A DNA stretch of 41,100 nt from Clostridiaceae bacterium. GTDB lineage: Bacteria > Bacillota > Clostridia > Saccharofermentanales > DTU023. A model generated the notes under the pieces. The model saw only the letters and a program-made list of their open reading frames with translations. It did not search any database and was not told the DNA's origin. This document shows positions 33,863 through 41,100 of the stretch, piece after piece. Both the position numbers and the translations under genes were made by a program. The stretch covers positions 1 to 41,100 of the forward strand of contig DUPV01000036.1 of NCBI GenBank assembly GCA_012838135.1, in the 5' to 3' direction. How positions within the stretch are numbered: position 1 is the first letter of the stretch; every line of letters begins with the position of its first letter.

Positions 33863-34633
33863 ATGGTAGAATATAAAAACGTTTCTTTTGTCAGAGACGG
33901 CAATCTGATAATTGACAATATAAGCTTCAAAATCGGTCAAAATGAAAACTGGGTTGTTTTAGGACCGAACGGAGCCGGTAAAAGTATTTTGTTTTCGATG
34001 TTGATGGCATATAACATACCTACCAGAGGTGAAATTAAAGCTTTTGGTAAAACATTCGGTGAGTATAATTGGAATAAAATTAAATCGCGTATCGGTATTG
34101 TTTCATCAACGATGTCACGTTTTGAATCGGTTCTGAATCGAATGCGAATATTTGAGATTGTACTTTCCGGTTTAAAGCGATCAATCGGAATATATGAAAA
34201 GATTACTGAAGCTGAAAAGAAAAAAACTGCGCAATTCATTACTGAATCAAATTTTGAATCAATGCAATACAAGTATTATCGTAATCTTTCTGCCGGAGAA
34301 AAAAAGAAAACAATGATCCTGCGCAGCTTGATTACTGAACCGGATATATTAATTTTGGACGAACCGTGTTCTTCGTTGGATTTATTTCAAAAAGAACAGA
34401 TATTGCAAACTTTGAGTAAAATAAAGGATACCAATATGATTTATATCACACATGATATAACGGAGATTATTCCTGAATTCGATCATGTGATGATGTTAAA
34501 AGAAGGCAAAATTTTGGTTCAAGGTGCCAGAAAAGAAATTCTGAATCAGCAGAATTTACAGGCGTTATACGGTTTGAATGTGGAAATAAATAATATTGCT
34601 GAACGACCGACAATCAGAGTGATCAATGATTAA
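33863..34633 (+). CDS. Orphan ABC ATPase in the leu-ilv cluster (YlmA/ModF-like)
   Basis: This 256-residue single ATPase has Walker A GPNGAGKS (34-41), the signature LSAGEKKK (about 143-150), Walker B ILILDEPCSSLD and an H-loop YITHD. The Q-loop region reads IGIVSSTMSR. The LSAGE-K-K signature and overall layout resemble YlmA/ModF/PhrA-type proteins, a group of cytoplasmic ABC ATPases. No permease gene is near, although genes on both sides are metabolic. It is transcribed with the leu-ilv genes; its role there is unknown. TGAGG precedes the ATG. Regulation or transport of a pathway intermediate is speculation. Confidence 0.83.
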   Translation: MVEYKNVSFVRDGNLIIDNISFKIGQNENWVVLGPNGAGKSILFSMLMAYNIPTRGEIKAFGKTFGEYNWNKIKSRIGIVSSTMSRFESVLNRMRIFEIVLSGLKRSIGIYEKITEAEKKKTAQFITESNFESMQYKYYRNLSAGEKKKTMILRSLITEPDILILDEPCSSLDLFQKEQILQTLSKIKDTNMIYITHDITEIIPEFDHVMMLKEGKILVQGARKEILNQQNLQALYGLNVEINNIAERPTIRVIND

Positions 34634-34749
34634 TAACTAATTGGCGGAGGATGTTAAGATACAGATAAAAAATCTTTGTCTGTATGATGAAAAATAAAAG
34701 CAAGAAAAAATCTTTATATATAACAAATTAAAGATTGAGGAGGGATGAG

Positions 34750-36411
34750 ATGAAATTAACAGGAGCTGAAATTATAATAAAAACATTACTTGATGAAGGA
34801 GTGGATACCATATTCGGATATCCGGGTGGTACAGTCATAGACATCTATAATGCGCTTTATGATTATCAAGATCAGATCAGGCATATCAGACCGAGCCATG
34901 AACAAGGTGGTGTTCATGCAGCTGACGGTTATGCCAGAAGTACGGGTAAAACAGGTGTCTGTATCGCTACCAGCGGTCCCGGTGCAACGAATACGATTAC
35001 CGGTATAGCGACAGCTTTTATGGACAGCATTCCTTTAGTTTGCATTACAGGTAATGTTGCAAGTCATTTAATCGGTAAAGATGCTTTTCAGGAAATTGAT
35101 ATATATGGTGTTACGATGTCAGTCACCAAGCATAATTTCATGGTGAGTGATGTTGCGGAATTACAAGATACCATTCGCAATGCGTTCAGTATAGCTAATT
35201 CCGGTCGTAAGGCGCCGGTTCTGATCGATATACAGAAAAATGTCATGCAGAGTATGTATGAGTACGAACCGAAACCAAGTTTACCTTTAGCCGAAAATCC
35301 TGAATTCGAAAAAAGTGAAATTGAGAAATTGGCCGATTATATCAATAAAGCCGATAAGCCGATTATCTATGCCGGTGGCGGAATTAATTCTTCCAATGCC
35401 AGTACGGAATTACGTGAATTGATGAACAAGGCCAATATTCCTGCAGTCAATACGATTATGACGATCGGTGTTTTAGGGCCGCTGGATCAGTTAAATCTCG
35501 GTATGGTAGGAATGCATGGTAAAAACAGTTCAAATCTTGCCATTGAAAATTCAGATTTAGTTATTGCTTTAGGCACCAGATTTTCCGATCGGGTTGCTCT
35601 GAATACAAATCATTTTGCACCTGATGCAAAAATCATTCAGGTTGATATTGATGCAAGTGAAATGAATAAAAATGTTATAGTCGATTATGCCGTAGTCGGA
35701 GATGTTAAAGAAGTCTTGACGGAACTGCTGCCACTGATCGATGCAAATAAACGACAAGCTTGGCTGGAACAAATTGCCGAATTGCAGAAAGATGATTATC
35801 AAGCACCATGCTGTGACAAACAAATTAAGCCACATCAATTGATTTCTTATGTTGTTAATCAACTGGGTGAAGATTTAATTGTAGTTACTGATGTCGGACA
35901 ACATCAAATGTGGACAGCTCAATGTTGTGCCAGAACCAAACCGCGTACTTTCTTAACCAGTGGCGGATTGGGAACCATGGGTTTCGGTTTCGGTGCGGCA
36001 ATCGGCGCCAAAGTCGGTAATCCTGACAAACCGGTTGTTTTGTTTACCGGTGACGGTTCATTTACGATGAACATGAATGAATTAAAAACTGCAGTTGATT
36101 TCAATGTCAAAACGACAACTATTATTTTGAACAACCACACTTTAGGTATGGTTCGCCAGTGGCAAAACCTGCTTTATAACAAGCGCTTCAGTCAAACCGA
36201 CATTAATCATTCATTCGACTATGTAAAGTTAGCTGAAGCTTTTGGTGCAAAGGGTTATAGTTGTAAAACTGTAGACGAATTTAAAGCTGCTTTTGCTGAT
36301 AGTCAAAAACAAGATGGTCCGGTCATTATCGAGGTATTGATTGATCAAGATGAATTAGTCTTGCCGATGATTCCTGCAGGTGGTACGGTAGAAGATATTA
36401 TTATGGAGTAA
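34750..36411 (+). CDS. ilvB: Acetolactate synthase large (catalytic) subunit
   Basis: IlvB is the ThDP- and FAD-dependent enzyme that makes 2-acetolactate or 2-aceto-2-hydroxybutyrate. The 553-residue product starts MKLTGAEIIIKTL, has the catalytic Glu51 in SHEQGG, the FGYPGG motif, and the ThDP site GDGSFTMNMNELKTA. The start at ATG 34750 is chosen over a TTG at 34735 because GAGGAGGG lies just before it. The small-subunit gene follows after four bases. Activity and valine feedback depend on IlvN. Confidence 0.95.
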   Translation: MKLTGAEIIIKTLLDEGVDTIFGYPGGTVIDIYNALYDYQDQIRHIRPSHEQGGVHAADGYARSTGKTGVCIATSGPGATNTITGIATAFMDSIPLVCITGNVASHLIGKDAFQEIDIYGVTMSVTKHNFMVSDVAELQDTIRNAFSIANSGRKAPVLIDIQKNVMQSMYEYEPKPSLPLAENPEFEKSEIEKLADYINKADKPIIYAGGGINSSNASTELRELMNKANIPAVNTIMTIGVLGPLDQLNLGMVGMHGKNSSNLAIENSDLVIALGTRFSDRVALNTNHFAPDAKIIQVDIDASEMNKNVIVDYAVVGDVKEVLTELLPLIDANKRQAWLEQIAELQKDDYQAPCCDKQIKPHQLISYVVNQLGEDLIVVTDVGQHQMWTAQCCARTKPRTFLTSGGLGTMGFGFGAAIGAKVGNPDKPVVLFTGDGSFTMNMNELKTAVDFNVKTTTIILNNHTLGMVRQWQNLLYNKRFSQTDINHSFDYVKLAEAFGAKGYSCKTVDEFKAAFADSQKQDGPVIIEVLIDQDELVLPMIPAGGTVEDIIME

Positions 36412-36415
36412 GCTT

Positions 36416-36895
36416 ATGAAAAAAATGAGAGTATTGAGTATTTTAGTCAAAAATAATGCGGGAACCTTGACCAGGGTTGCCGGATTGTTTGCCAGAAGAG
36501 GATATAATATTGATACTTTGACTGTTTCCGCAACCAAAGATCATAGATTTTCGAAAATAACATTAACAGCTGAACTGGATGACATTATGTTAGGGCAATT
36601 AATGAGCCAAACTGCTAAGTTACAAGAAGTAGTTTCGATTGAAGAACTTTTTGATCACAATTCTGTTTTACGAGAAATCCTTTTGGTAAAAGTAGCTGTG
36701 ACACATGAATGTCGCAGTAAACTGATTGAGATTGCAAATGTTTATAAGGGTGTGGTTGTTGATCTTTCGCGTGAAAGTATGATTATTGAACTTACGGGCA
36801 AACCGCAGAAAATAGATGCATTTATTAATGTAATCGATAATTTTAATATTGTTAATTTTTGTAGAACCGGCGTAACAGCTGTTCAAAGAGGATAG
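36416..36895 (+). CDS. ilvN: Acetolactate synthase small (regulatory) subunit
   Basis: This 159-residue protein has an N-terminal ACT domain (about 4-75, with [20 protein letters not shown]) that binds valine. A second small domain completes the subunit. It activates IlvB and gives feedback control. It starts four bases after ilvB and its stop precedes ilvC by ten bases, so all three are one unit. AGTAAG lies before the ATG at short spacing. Some collections call this gene ilvH. Confidence 0.94.
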   Translation: MKKMRVLSILVKNNAGTLTRVAGLFARRGYNIDTLTVSATKDHRFSKITLTAELDDIMLGQLMSQTAKLQEVVSIEELFDHNSVLREILLVKVAVTHECRSKLIEIANVYKGVVVDLSRESMIIELTGKPQKIDAFINVIDNFNIVNFCRTGVTAVQRG

Positions 36896-36905
36896 GAGAA
36901 AGAAA

Positions 36906-37904
36906 ATGGTTGAGAAGTATTATGACAAAGATTGTAATTTAGACGTATTAGCCGAAAAAACGGTAGCGATTATCGGTTTCGGCTCACAAGGACATGCTCA
37001 TGCATTAAACTTAAAAGAGAGCGGAATAAAAGTTGTTGTCGGTTTGGCACCGAATTCAAAAAGCAGAGTAAAAGTTGAAGAATTCGGGTTGGAAGTTTTT
37101 GACGTACCGGAAGCTGCCAAACGTGCCGATATAGTTATGATGCTGGTACCGGATGAAGTATCTGCCGATGTTTACAATAGTGAGGTCGCACCTTATATGG
37201 TTGCCGGAAATACCTTGATGTTTGCTCACGGCTTTAATATTCACTATAACTTGGTTATTCCGGCAGATAATATTGACGTGATTATGGTAGCTCCGAAAGG
37301 GCCCGGTCATACCGTACGTAGTGAATACGAAAGAGGTTTCGGTGTTCCTTCCTTAATCGCCATTCATCAAGATGCCACAGGTAATGCCAAAGAAACGGCA
37401 TTGGCATATGCATCGGCAATTGGTGCCGGCAGAGCCGGTATTTTACAAACATCATTTAAAGAAGAAACTGAAACCGATTTATTTGGTGAGCAGGCTATTC
37501 TTTGCGGCGGTGTAACTGCATTGATGAAAGCCGGTTTTGAAACCTTGGTTGAAGCCGGTTATGAACCGGAAATGGCATACTTCGAATGTATTCACGAAAT
37601 GAAATTGATTATCGATATGGTTATTGCCGGTGGTTTCAAAAACATGAGAAACTCAATCTCCAATACAGCGGAATATGGCGACTACATTGCCGGTCCGAAG
37701 GTAATTGATCAACATGTTAAAGAAAACATGCTTGATATTTTGCAGGATATTCAAACAGGTAAATTTGCGTCAGAGTTTATTCAAGAAATGTCTTCAGGTA
37801 GGAAAATTCGTTTCTTAACCACCAGACGTAAAGAATCAGAACATCAATTAGAAATAGTTGGTGAAGAATTGCGCAGCATGATGCAGGGATTGGATAATAA
37901 GTAA
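36906..37904 (+). CDS. ilvC: Ketol-acid reductoisomerase (class I)
   Basis: IlvC converts acetolactate into 2,3-dihydroxyisovalerate with Mg2+ and a reduced nicotinamide cofactor. The 332-residue length is class I. Motifs are [13 protein letters not shown] (Rossmann), [22 protein letters not shown] (Mg2+) and [10 protein letters not shown]. In the cofactor loop, [11 protein letters not shown] replaces the common VGLRxGS: the Arg that usually follows Gly-Leu is Ala, which may change NADPH/NADH preference (inference). AGGAGA precedes the ATG. Confidence 0.95.
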   Translation: MVEKYYDKDCNLDVLAEKTVAIIGFGSQGHAHALNLKESGIKVVVGLAPNSKSRVKVEEFGLEVFDVPEAAKRADIVMMLVPDEVSADVYNSEVAPYMVAGNTLMFAHGFNIHYNLVIPADNIDVIMVAPKGPGHTVRSEYERGFGVPSLIAIHQDATGNAKETALAYASAIGAGRAGILQTSFKEETETDLFGEQAILCGGVTALMKAGFETLVEAGYEPEMAYFECIHEMKLIIDMVIAGGFKNMRNSISNTAEYGDYIAGPKVIDQHVKENMLDILQDIQTGKFASEFIQEMSSGRKIRFLTTRRKESEHQLEIVGEELRSMMQGLDNK

Positions 37905-37996
37905 GCAAATTTTAAAAAATATCATTCATTCTGAAATCGAATGCGAATGAGTTTGCAGGAAAAATCATTAAAAACTTGGCGATATTGCCGATAAAG

Positions 37997-38036
37997 CAAT
38001 CACACTGTCAAGGGCTTTAGTCCGAGTTTGTGATTG
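37997..38036 (+). repeat. Stem-loop after ilvC
   Basis: CAATCACA (37997-38004) pairs perfectly with TGTGATTG (38029-38036) around a 24-base loop. Its G+C content is above that of the surroundings. It directly precedes a possible terminator at 38037. It could be an RNA stability element of ilvC or part of an ilvD leader. Confidence 0.45.
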
Positions 38037-38060
38037 CCAGGCAATAAGCCATTGGTTTTT
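38037..38060 (+). terminator. Weak terminator candidate after ilvC
   Basis: CCA-GGC, loop AATAA, GCC-AT-TGG, then TTTTT. The six-pair stem has a 2-base bulge. It would separate ilvC from ilvD and ilvA, or attenuate readthrough. No clear promoter for ilvD is seen in the 268-base gap. Confidence 0.4.
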
Positions 38061-38172
38061 ATAATTTTTATCTGCCACTCTGAGTATACGATTTCAGAAG
38101 TGAATGTATAATTAATTCAATAGCTGACATGGTAAGTTAATTAATAAATTTCTGAATTTTAAGGGGGGGAAC

Positions 38173-39837
38173 ATGAATTTAGCAAGTGATAAGGTTTTAC
38201 GTGGAGCTGAAAGAGCACCTAATCGCAGTTTGTTCTATGCATTGGGTTATAGCGAAGAGCAATTACAACGTCCGTTGATCGGAGTTGTCAGTGCGTACAG
38301 TGAAATAGTCCCCGGTCACATGAACCTTGATAAATTAACCCAAAGTGTTAAAACCGGAGTTTTGATGAATGGCGGTACTCCGATCATGATTCCTTCGATC
38401 GGTGTTTGTGACGGAATTGCGATGGGGCATCAGGGAATGAAATATTCTTTGCCGAGCAGGGAATTGATTGCTGACAGTGTAGAATCGATGGCAATTGCTC
38501 ATGGTATCGATGCTCTGGTGTTAATTCCGAACTGCGACAAAATAGTTCCCGGAATGATCATGGGAGCTCTGAGACTGAATTTACCGACTATTTTAGTCAG
38601 CGGCGGTCCGATGTTGGCAGGTCAGAACGACAAAGGTTCACTCAGCCTGTCTTCATTGTTTGAGGCAGTCGGCAGCTATAAAGCAAATATGATTACGGCG
38701 GAAGAACTGTTGGAATGTGAACAGTCGGCATGTCCGAGTTGCGGCAGTTGTGCCGGCATGTATACGGCCAATTCGATGAATTGTCTGAGTGAAGCAATCG
38801 GTTTGGCCTTACCCGGCAACGGAACAATACCTGAACCTTTTTCAGCCAGACAGCGTTTGGCAAAAGAAACCGGCATGATGATTATGGAATTGTTGCGTAA
38901 AGATATTCGGATCAAAGATATTATTACTCCGGATTCGGTACGTAATGCAATTGCATCGGACATGGCATTGGGTTGTTCGACGAATACGGTATTACATCTT
39001 TTGGCAATCGCGACAGAAGCAGGAATTGAAGTAGACTTGAATATTTTTAATGAATTAAGTGAAAAGATTCCCAATCTTTGTCATTTGGCACCGGCAGGCC
39101 CGACTCATATGGAAGATTTATATTTTGCCGGCGGGGTAGGTGCCGTGCTTAAAGAATTAGCGAAAAAAGACTTAATTAATTTGGATTTATTAACTGTTAC
39201 GACCAAGACAGTAGGCGAAAATATTGCCAATGTAAAAACACTTGATAATGGTGCAATCAGACCGATTGAGAATCCTTACAGTGAAGTTGGCGGCCTGGCA
39301 ATTTTATATGGAAATATTGCGGAAAAAGGAGCAGTAGTCAAACGTTCGGCTGTCGCACCTGAAATGTTAAAACATGAAGGTCCGGCCAGAGTATTCAACA
39401 GTGAAGATGATGCGATTGCGACAATTTATGCCGGAGAAATCAATCCGGGCGATGTAGTAGTTATTCGCTACGAAGGACCGAAAGGCGGACCGGGCATGCG
39501 TGAAATGCTCAATCCGACGTCTGCTTTAGCCGGCATGAAATTAGACAAGAGCGTTGCCTTAATTACTGACGGCAGATTTTCCGGGGCATCCAGAGGCGCA
39601 TCAATCGGTCATGTTTCACCGGAAGCAGCCCTGGGCGGTGCGATCGGCATTATCCGAGAAGGTGACACGATTGCAATTGATATTCCGAATTATTCGCTTA
39701 ATCTGAAAATATCCGATACGGAATTTGCAGAGCGCATGGCGAATTTTGAACCGCAAGAAACGAATATTGTCGGCGGCTGGCTCAATCGTTATCGCAGATT
39801 GGTCACCAGTTCGGATAAAGGAGCTGTTTTGGAATGA
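38173..39837 (+). CDS. ilvD: Dihydroxy-acid dehydratase
   Basis: IlvD dehydrates 2,3-dihydroxy-isovalerate or -methylvalerate with an Fe-S cluster. The 554-residue protein has [10 protein letters not shown] (cluster Cys) and [18 protein letters not shown], and the C-terminal [12 protein letters not shown] and [10 protein letters not shown] motifs. Length and motifs are fully typical. An unusually G-rich Shine-Dalgarno (AAGGGGGGG) lies six bases before the ATG. Its stop overlaps the ilvA start by four bases (ATGA). Confidence 0.96.
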   Translation: MNLASDKVLRGAERAPNRSLFYALGYSEEQLQRPLIGVVSAYSEIVPGHMNLDKLTQSVKTGVLMNGGTPIMIPSIGVCDGIAMGHQGMKYSLPSRELIADSVESMAIAHGIDALVLIPNCDKIVPGMIMGALRLNLPTILVSGGPMLAGQNDKGSLSLSSLFEAVGSYKANMITAEELLECEQSACPSCGSCAGMYTANSMNCLSEAIGLALPGNGTIPEPFSARQRLAKETGMMIMELLRKDIRIKDIITPDSVRNAIASDMALGCSTNTVLHLLAIATEAGIEVDLNIFNELSEKIPNLCHLAPAGPTHMEDLYFAGGVGAVLKELAKKDLINLDLLTVTTKTVGENIANVKTLDNGAIRPIENPYSEVGGLAILYGNIAEKGAVVKRSAVAPEMLKHEGPARVFNSEDDAIATIYAGEINPGDVVVIRYEGPKGGPGMREMLNPTSALAGMKLDKSVALITDGRFSGASRGASIGHVSPEAALGGAIGIIREGDTIAIDIPNYSLNLKISDTEFAERMANFEPQETNIVGGWLNRYRRLVTSSDKGAVLE

Positions 39838-41072
39838 AACAGAGTAAAGTGACTTTAGATAACGTTTATCGGGCAGCACACAGAATTAAAGAGGTTGTGC
39901 GCAAAACCGACATGATCCAGGCACGGGCAATTTTTCCGAATGATGACGTCTATATGAAAACGGAAAACTTGCAAACGACAGGTTCTTTCAAAGTCAGAGG
40001 TGCTTATTTTAAAATTTCGCAATTGACAGATGAAGAAAAGTCGCGTGGTGTGGTTGCCTGTTCTGCAGGAAATCATGCTCAAGGTGTTGCTTTAGCTTGT
40101 AAACATTTAGGGATCAATTCTACAATCTTTATGCCGGAATCAGCACCCATTTCCAAAATAGAAGCCACCCGTTATTATGGTTCGGAGATTATCTTAGCCG
40201 GTGACAACTATGATGATTCTTATGAAGCGGCTCTCCGCTATATTGCCGAGCATGACAAGATCTTCATCCATCCGTTCGATGATGAAGAGGTGATCGTCGG
40301 TCAGGCGACAATCGGTCTGGAAATTCTGGAACAGATGCCTGATGTGGATATTATTGTGGTACCTGTCGGCGGCGGCGGTTTGCTCGGAGGGATTTCATAT
40401 GTAATTAAAAGTCTGAAACCCGAATGTCAGGTTATAGGTGTAGAAGCTGCCAAAGCGCCCTCGATGGGTGTGTCTTTAGAAGAAGATAAAATAATCAAAA
40501 TTTCGAGTCAGGATACTTTTGCTGACGGTATTGCGGTCAAGCAACCAGGTCCTGTAACTTTTGAGTTAGCTAAAAAATACGTTGATCAAATGCTGACGGT
40601 CAGTGAAGACGAGATTGCCTATGCACTTTTATCTTTAATGGAAAAACAAAAATTGGTTTGTGAGGGTGCCGGTGCGGTTGCTTTTGCTGCGGTAGTTTTT
40701 AATAAGATTGATTTCAAAGATAAAAAAGTATGTGTTTTGTTAAGCGGTGGTAATATAGATGTGAATATTCTGGCGCGAGTTATCCAGCGCGGACTGTTGG
40801 TTAGCGGACGTAACACTGAACTCAGTATCAGTTTGACTGACAAACCGGGTCAGTTACAAGCAGTAGCAACGGCAATTGCCGAATTGGGTGCTAATGTAAC
40901 TGAAGTCAATTATAATCCGGGTGGTGAAAATACGGCAATTGACAGTTGTGTTTTAAATTTGAAGCTTGAAACAAAAAACATGGACCATATTCGTCTGATT
41001 AAAACTGTTCTGCAAGAGAAAGGTTTCCACCTAATCAGTAAAGAAGAAGCACGTGGTTGTTTCGCGGAATAA
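39834..41072 (+). CDS. ilvA: Threonine dehydratase (threonine ammonia-lyase)
   Basis: IlvA deaminates threonine to 2-oxobutyrate, which starts isoleucine synthesis. The 412-residue PLP enzyme has the Schiff-base Lys53 in GSFKVRGA, the phosphate loop [10 protein letters not shown] and a C-terminal ACT domain (about 330-400). A single ACT domain distinguishes it from the longer two-domain E. coli-type enzyme. It may be feedback-controlled by branched-chain amino acids. It overlaps ilvD by four bases, confirming co-translation. The window ends 28 bases after the stop. Confidence 0.93.
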   Translation: MKQSKVTLDNVYRAAHRIKEVVRKTDMIQARAIFPNDDVYMKTENLQTTGSFKVRGAYFKISQLTDEEKSRGVVACSAGNHAQGVALACKHLGINSTIFMPESAPISKIEATRYYGSEIILAGDNYDDSYEAALRYIAEHDKIFIHPFDDEEVIVGQATIGLEILEQMPDVDIIVVPVGGGGLLGGISYVIKSLKPECQVIGVEAAKAPSMGVSLEEDKIIKISSQDTFADGIAVKQPGPVTFELAKKYVDQMLTVSEDEIAYALLSLMEKQKLVCEGAGAVAFAAVVFNKIDFKDKKVCVLLSGGNIDVNILARVIQRGLLVSGRNTELSISLTDKPGQLQAVATAIAELGANVTEVNYNPGGENTAIDSCVLNLKLETKNMDHIRLIKTVLQEKGFHLISKEEARGCFAE

Positions 41073-41100
41073 TAAATATGCAAGAGAATTAAATATTCGA

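Overview
The window is 41.1 kb of low-G+C DNA (roughly 35-40 % by eye). Strong Shine-Dalgarno sites, Leu-type T-box control, Cys-anchored lipoproteins, a LexA repressor and several flavodoxin-type enzymes point to an anaerobic member of the Firmicutes, probably class Clostridia. The species cannot be named from the sequence. There is no rRNA, tRNA, CRISPR array, transposase or phage module, so this looks like a chromosomal segment with an accessory-looking left third and a core-metabolism right two thirds.

Positions 1-5200 (plus strand) carry surface proteins. Three tandem lipoproteins are followed by a LiaF-like/DUF4097 membrane pair. The third lipoprotein is a rearranged peptide-binding (OppA-type) protein whose parts are in circularly permuted order with the middle missing. 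Positions 5200-8600 hold a ribulose-phosphate-3-epimerase-family enzyme, then a compact redox operon (FMN-binding protein, two flavodoxin-fold proteins, membrane-anchored alpha/beta hydrolase) behind a good promoter that overlaps an 18-bp palindrome. Positions 8690-14190 are mostly on the minus strand: a GntR(YtrA)-ABC ATPase-permease operon, an alpha/beta hydrolase, a TetR regulator with two operator palindromes in its own promoter, a divergent flavodoxin and a small nitroreductase.

Positions 14390-19740 form a four-gene operon: an unrecognised membrane protein, MoxR ATPase, DUF58 protein and transglutaminase-like membrane protein. Positions 19815-27750 are genome maintenance and RNA biology: miaB, mutS, mutL, miaA and a divergent Hfq-like protein, which overlaps tail to tail with lexA. 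mutS is split by one extra C in its Walker A motif. The two tRNA A37 modification enzymes (MiaA then MiaB act in series) bracket the mismatch-repair pair.

Positions 28680-41072 are a nearly complete branched-chain amino acid pathway: a Leu T-box leader, then leuA, leuC, leuD, leuB, an orphan ABC ATPase, ilvB, ilvN, ilvC, ilvD and ilvA. Only the aminotransferase (ilvE) is not seen. The most unusual items are the permuted OppA-like lipoprotein, the mutS frameshift, the Hfq-like protein lacking the usual Sm2 residues, and the orphan ABC ATPase inside the leu-ilv cluster. I found no clear new defence or mobile system.
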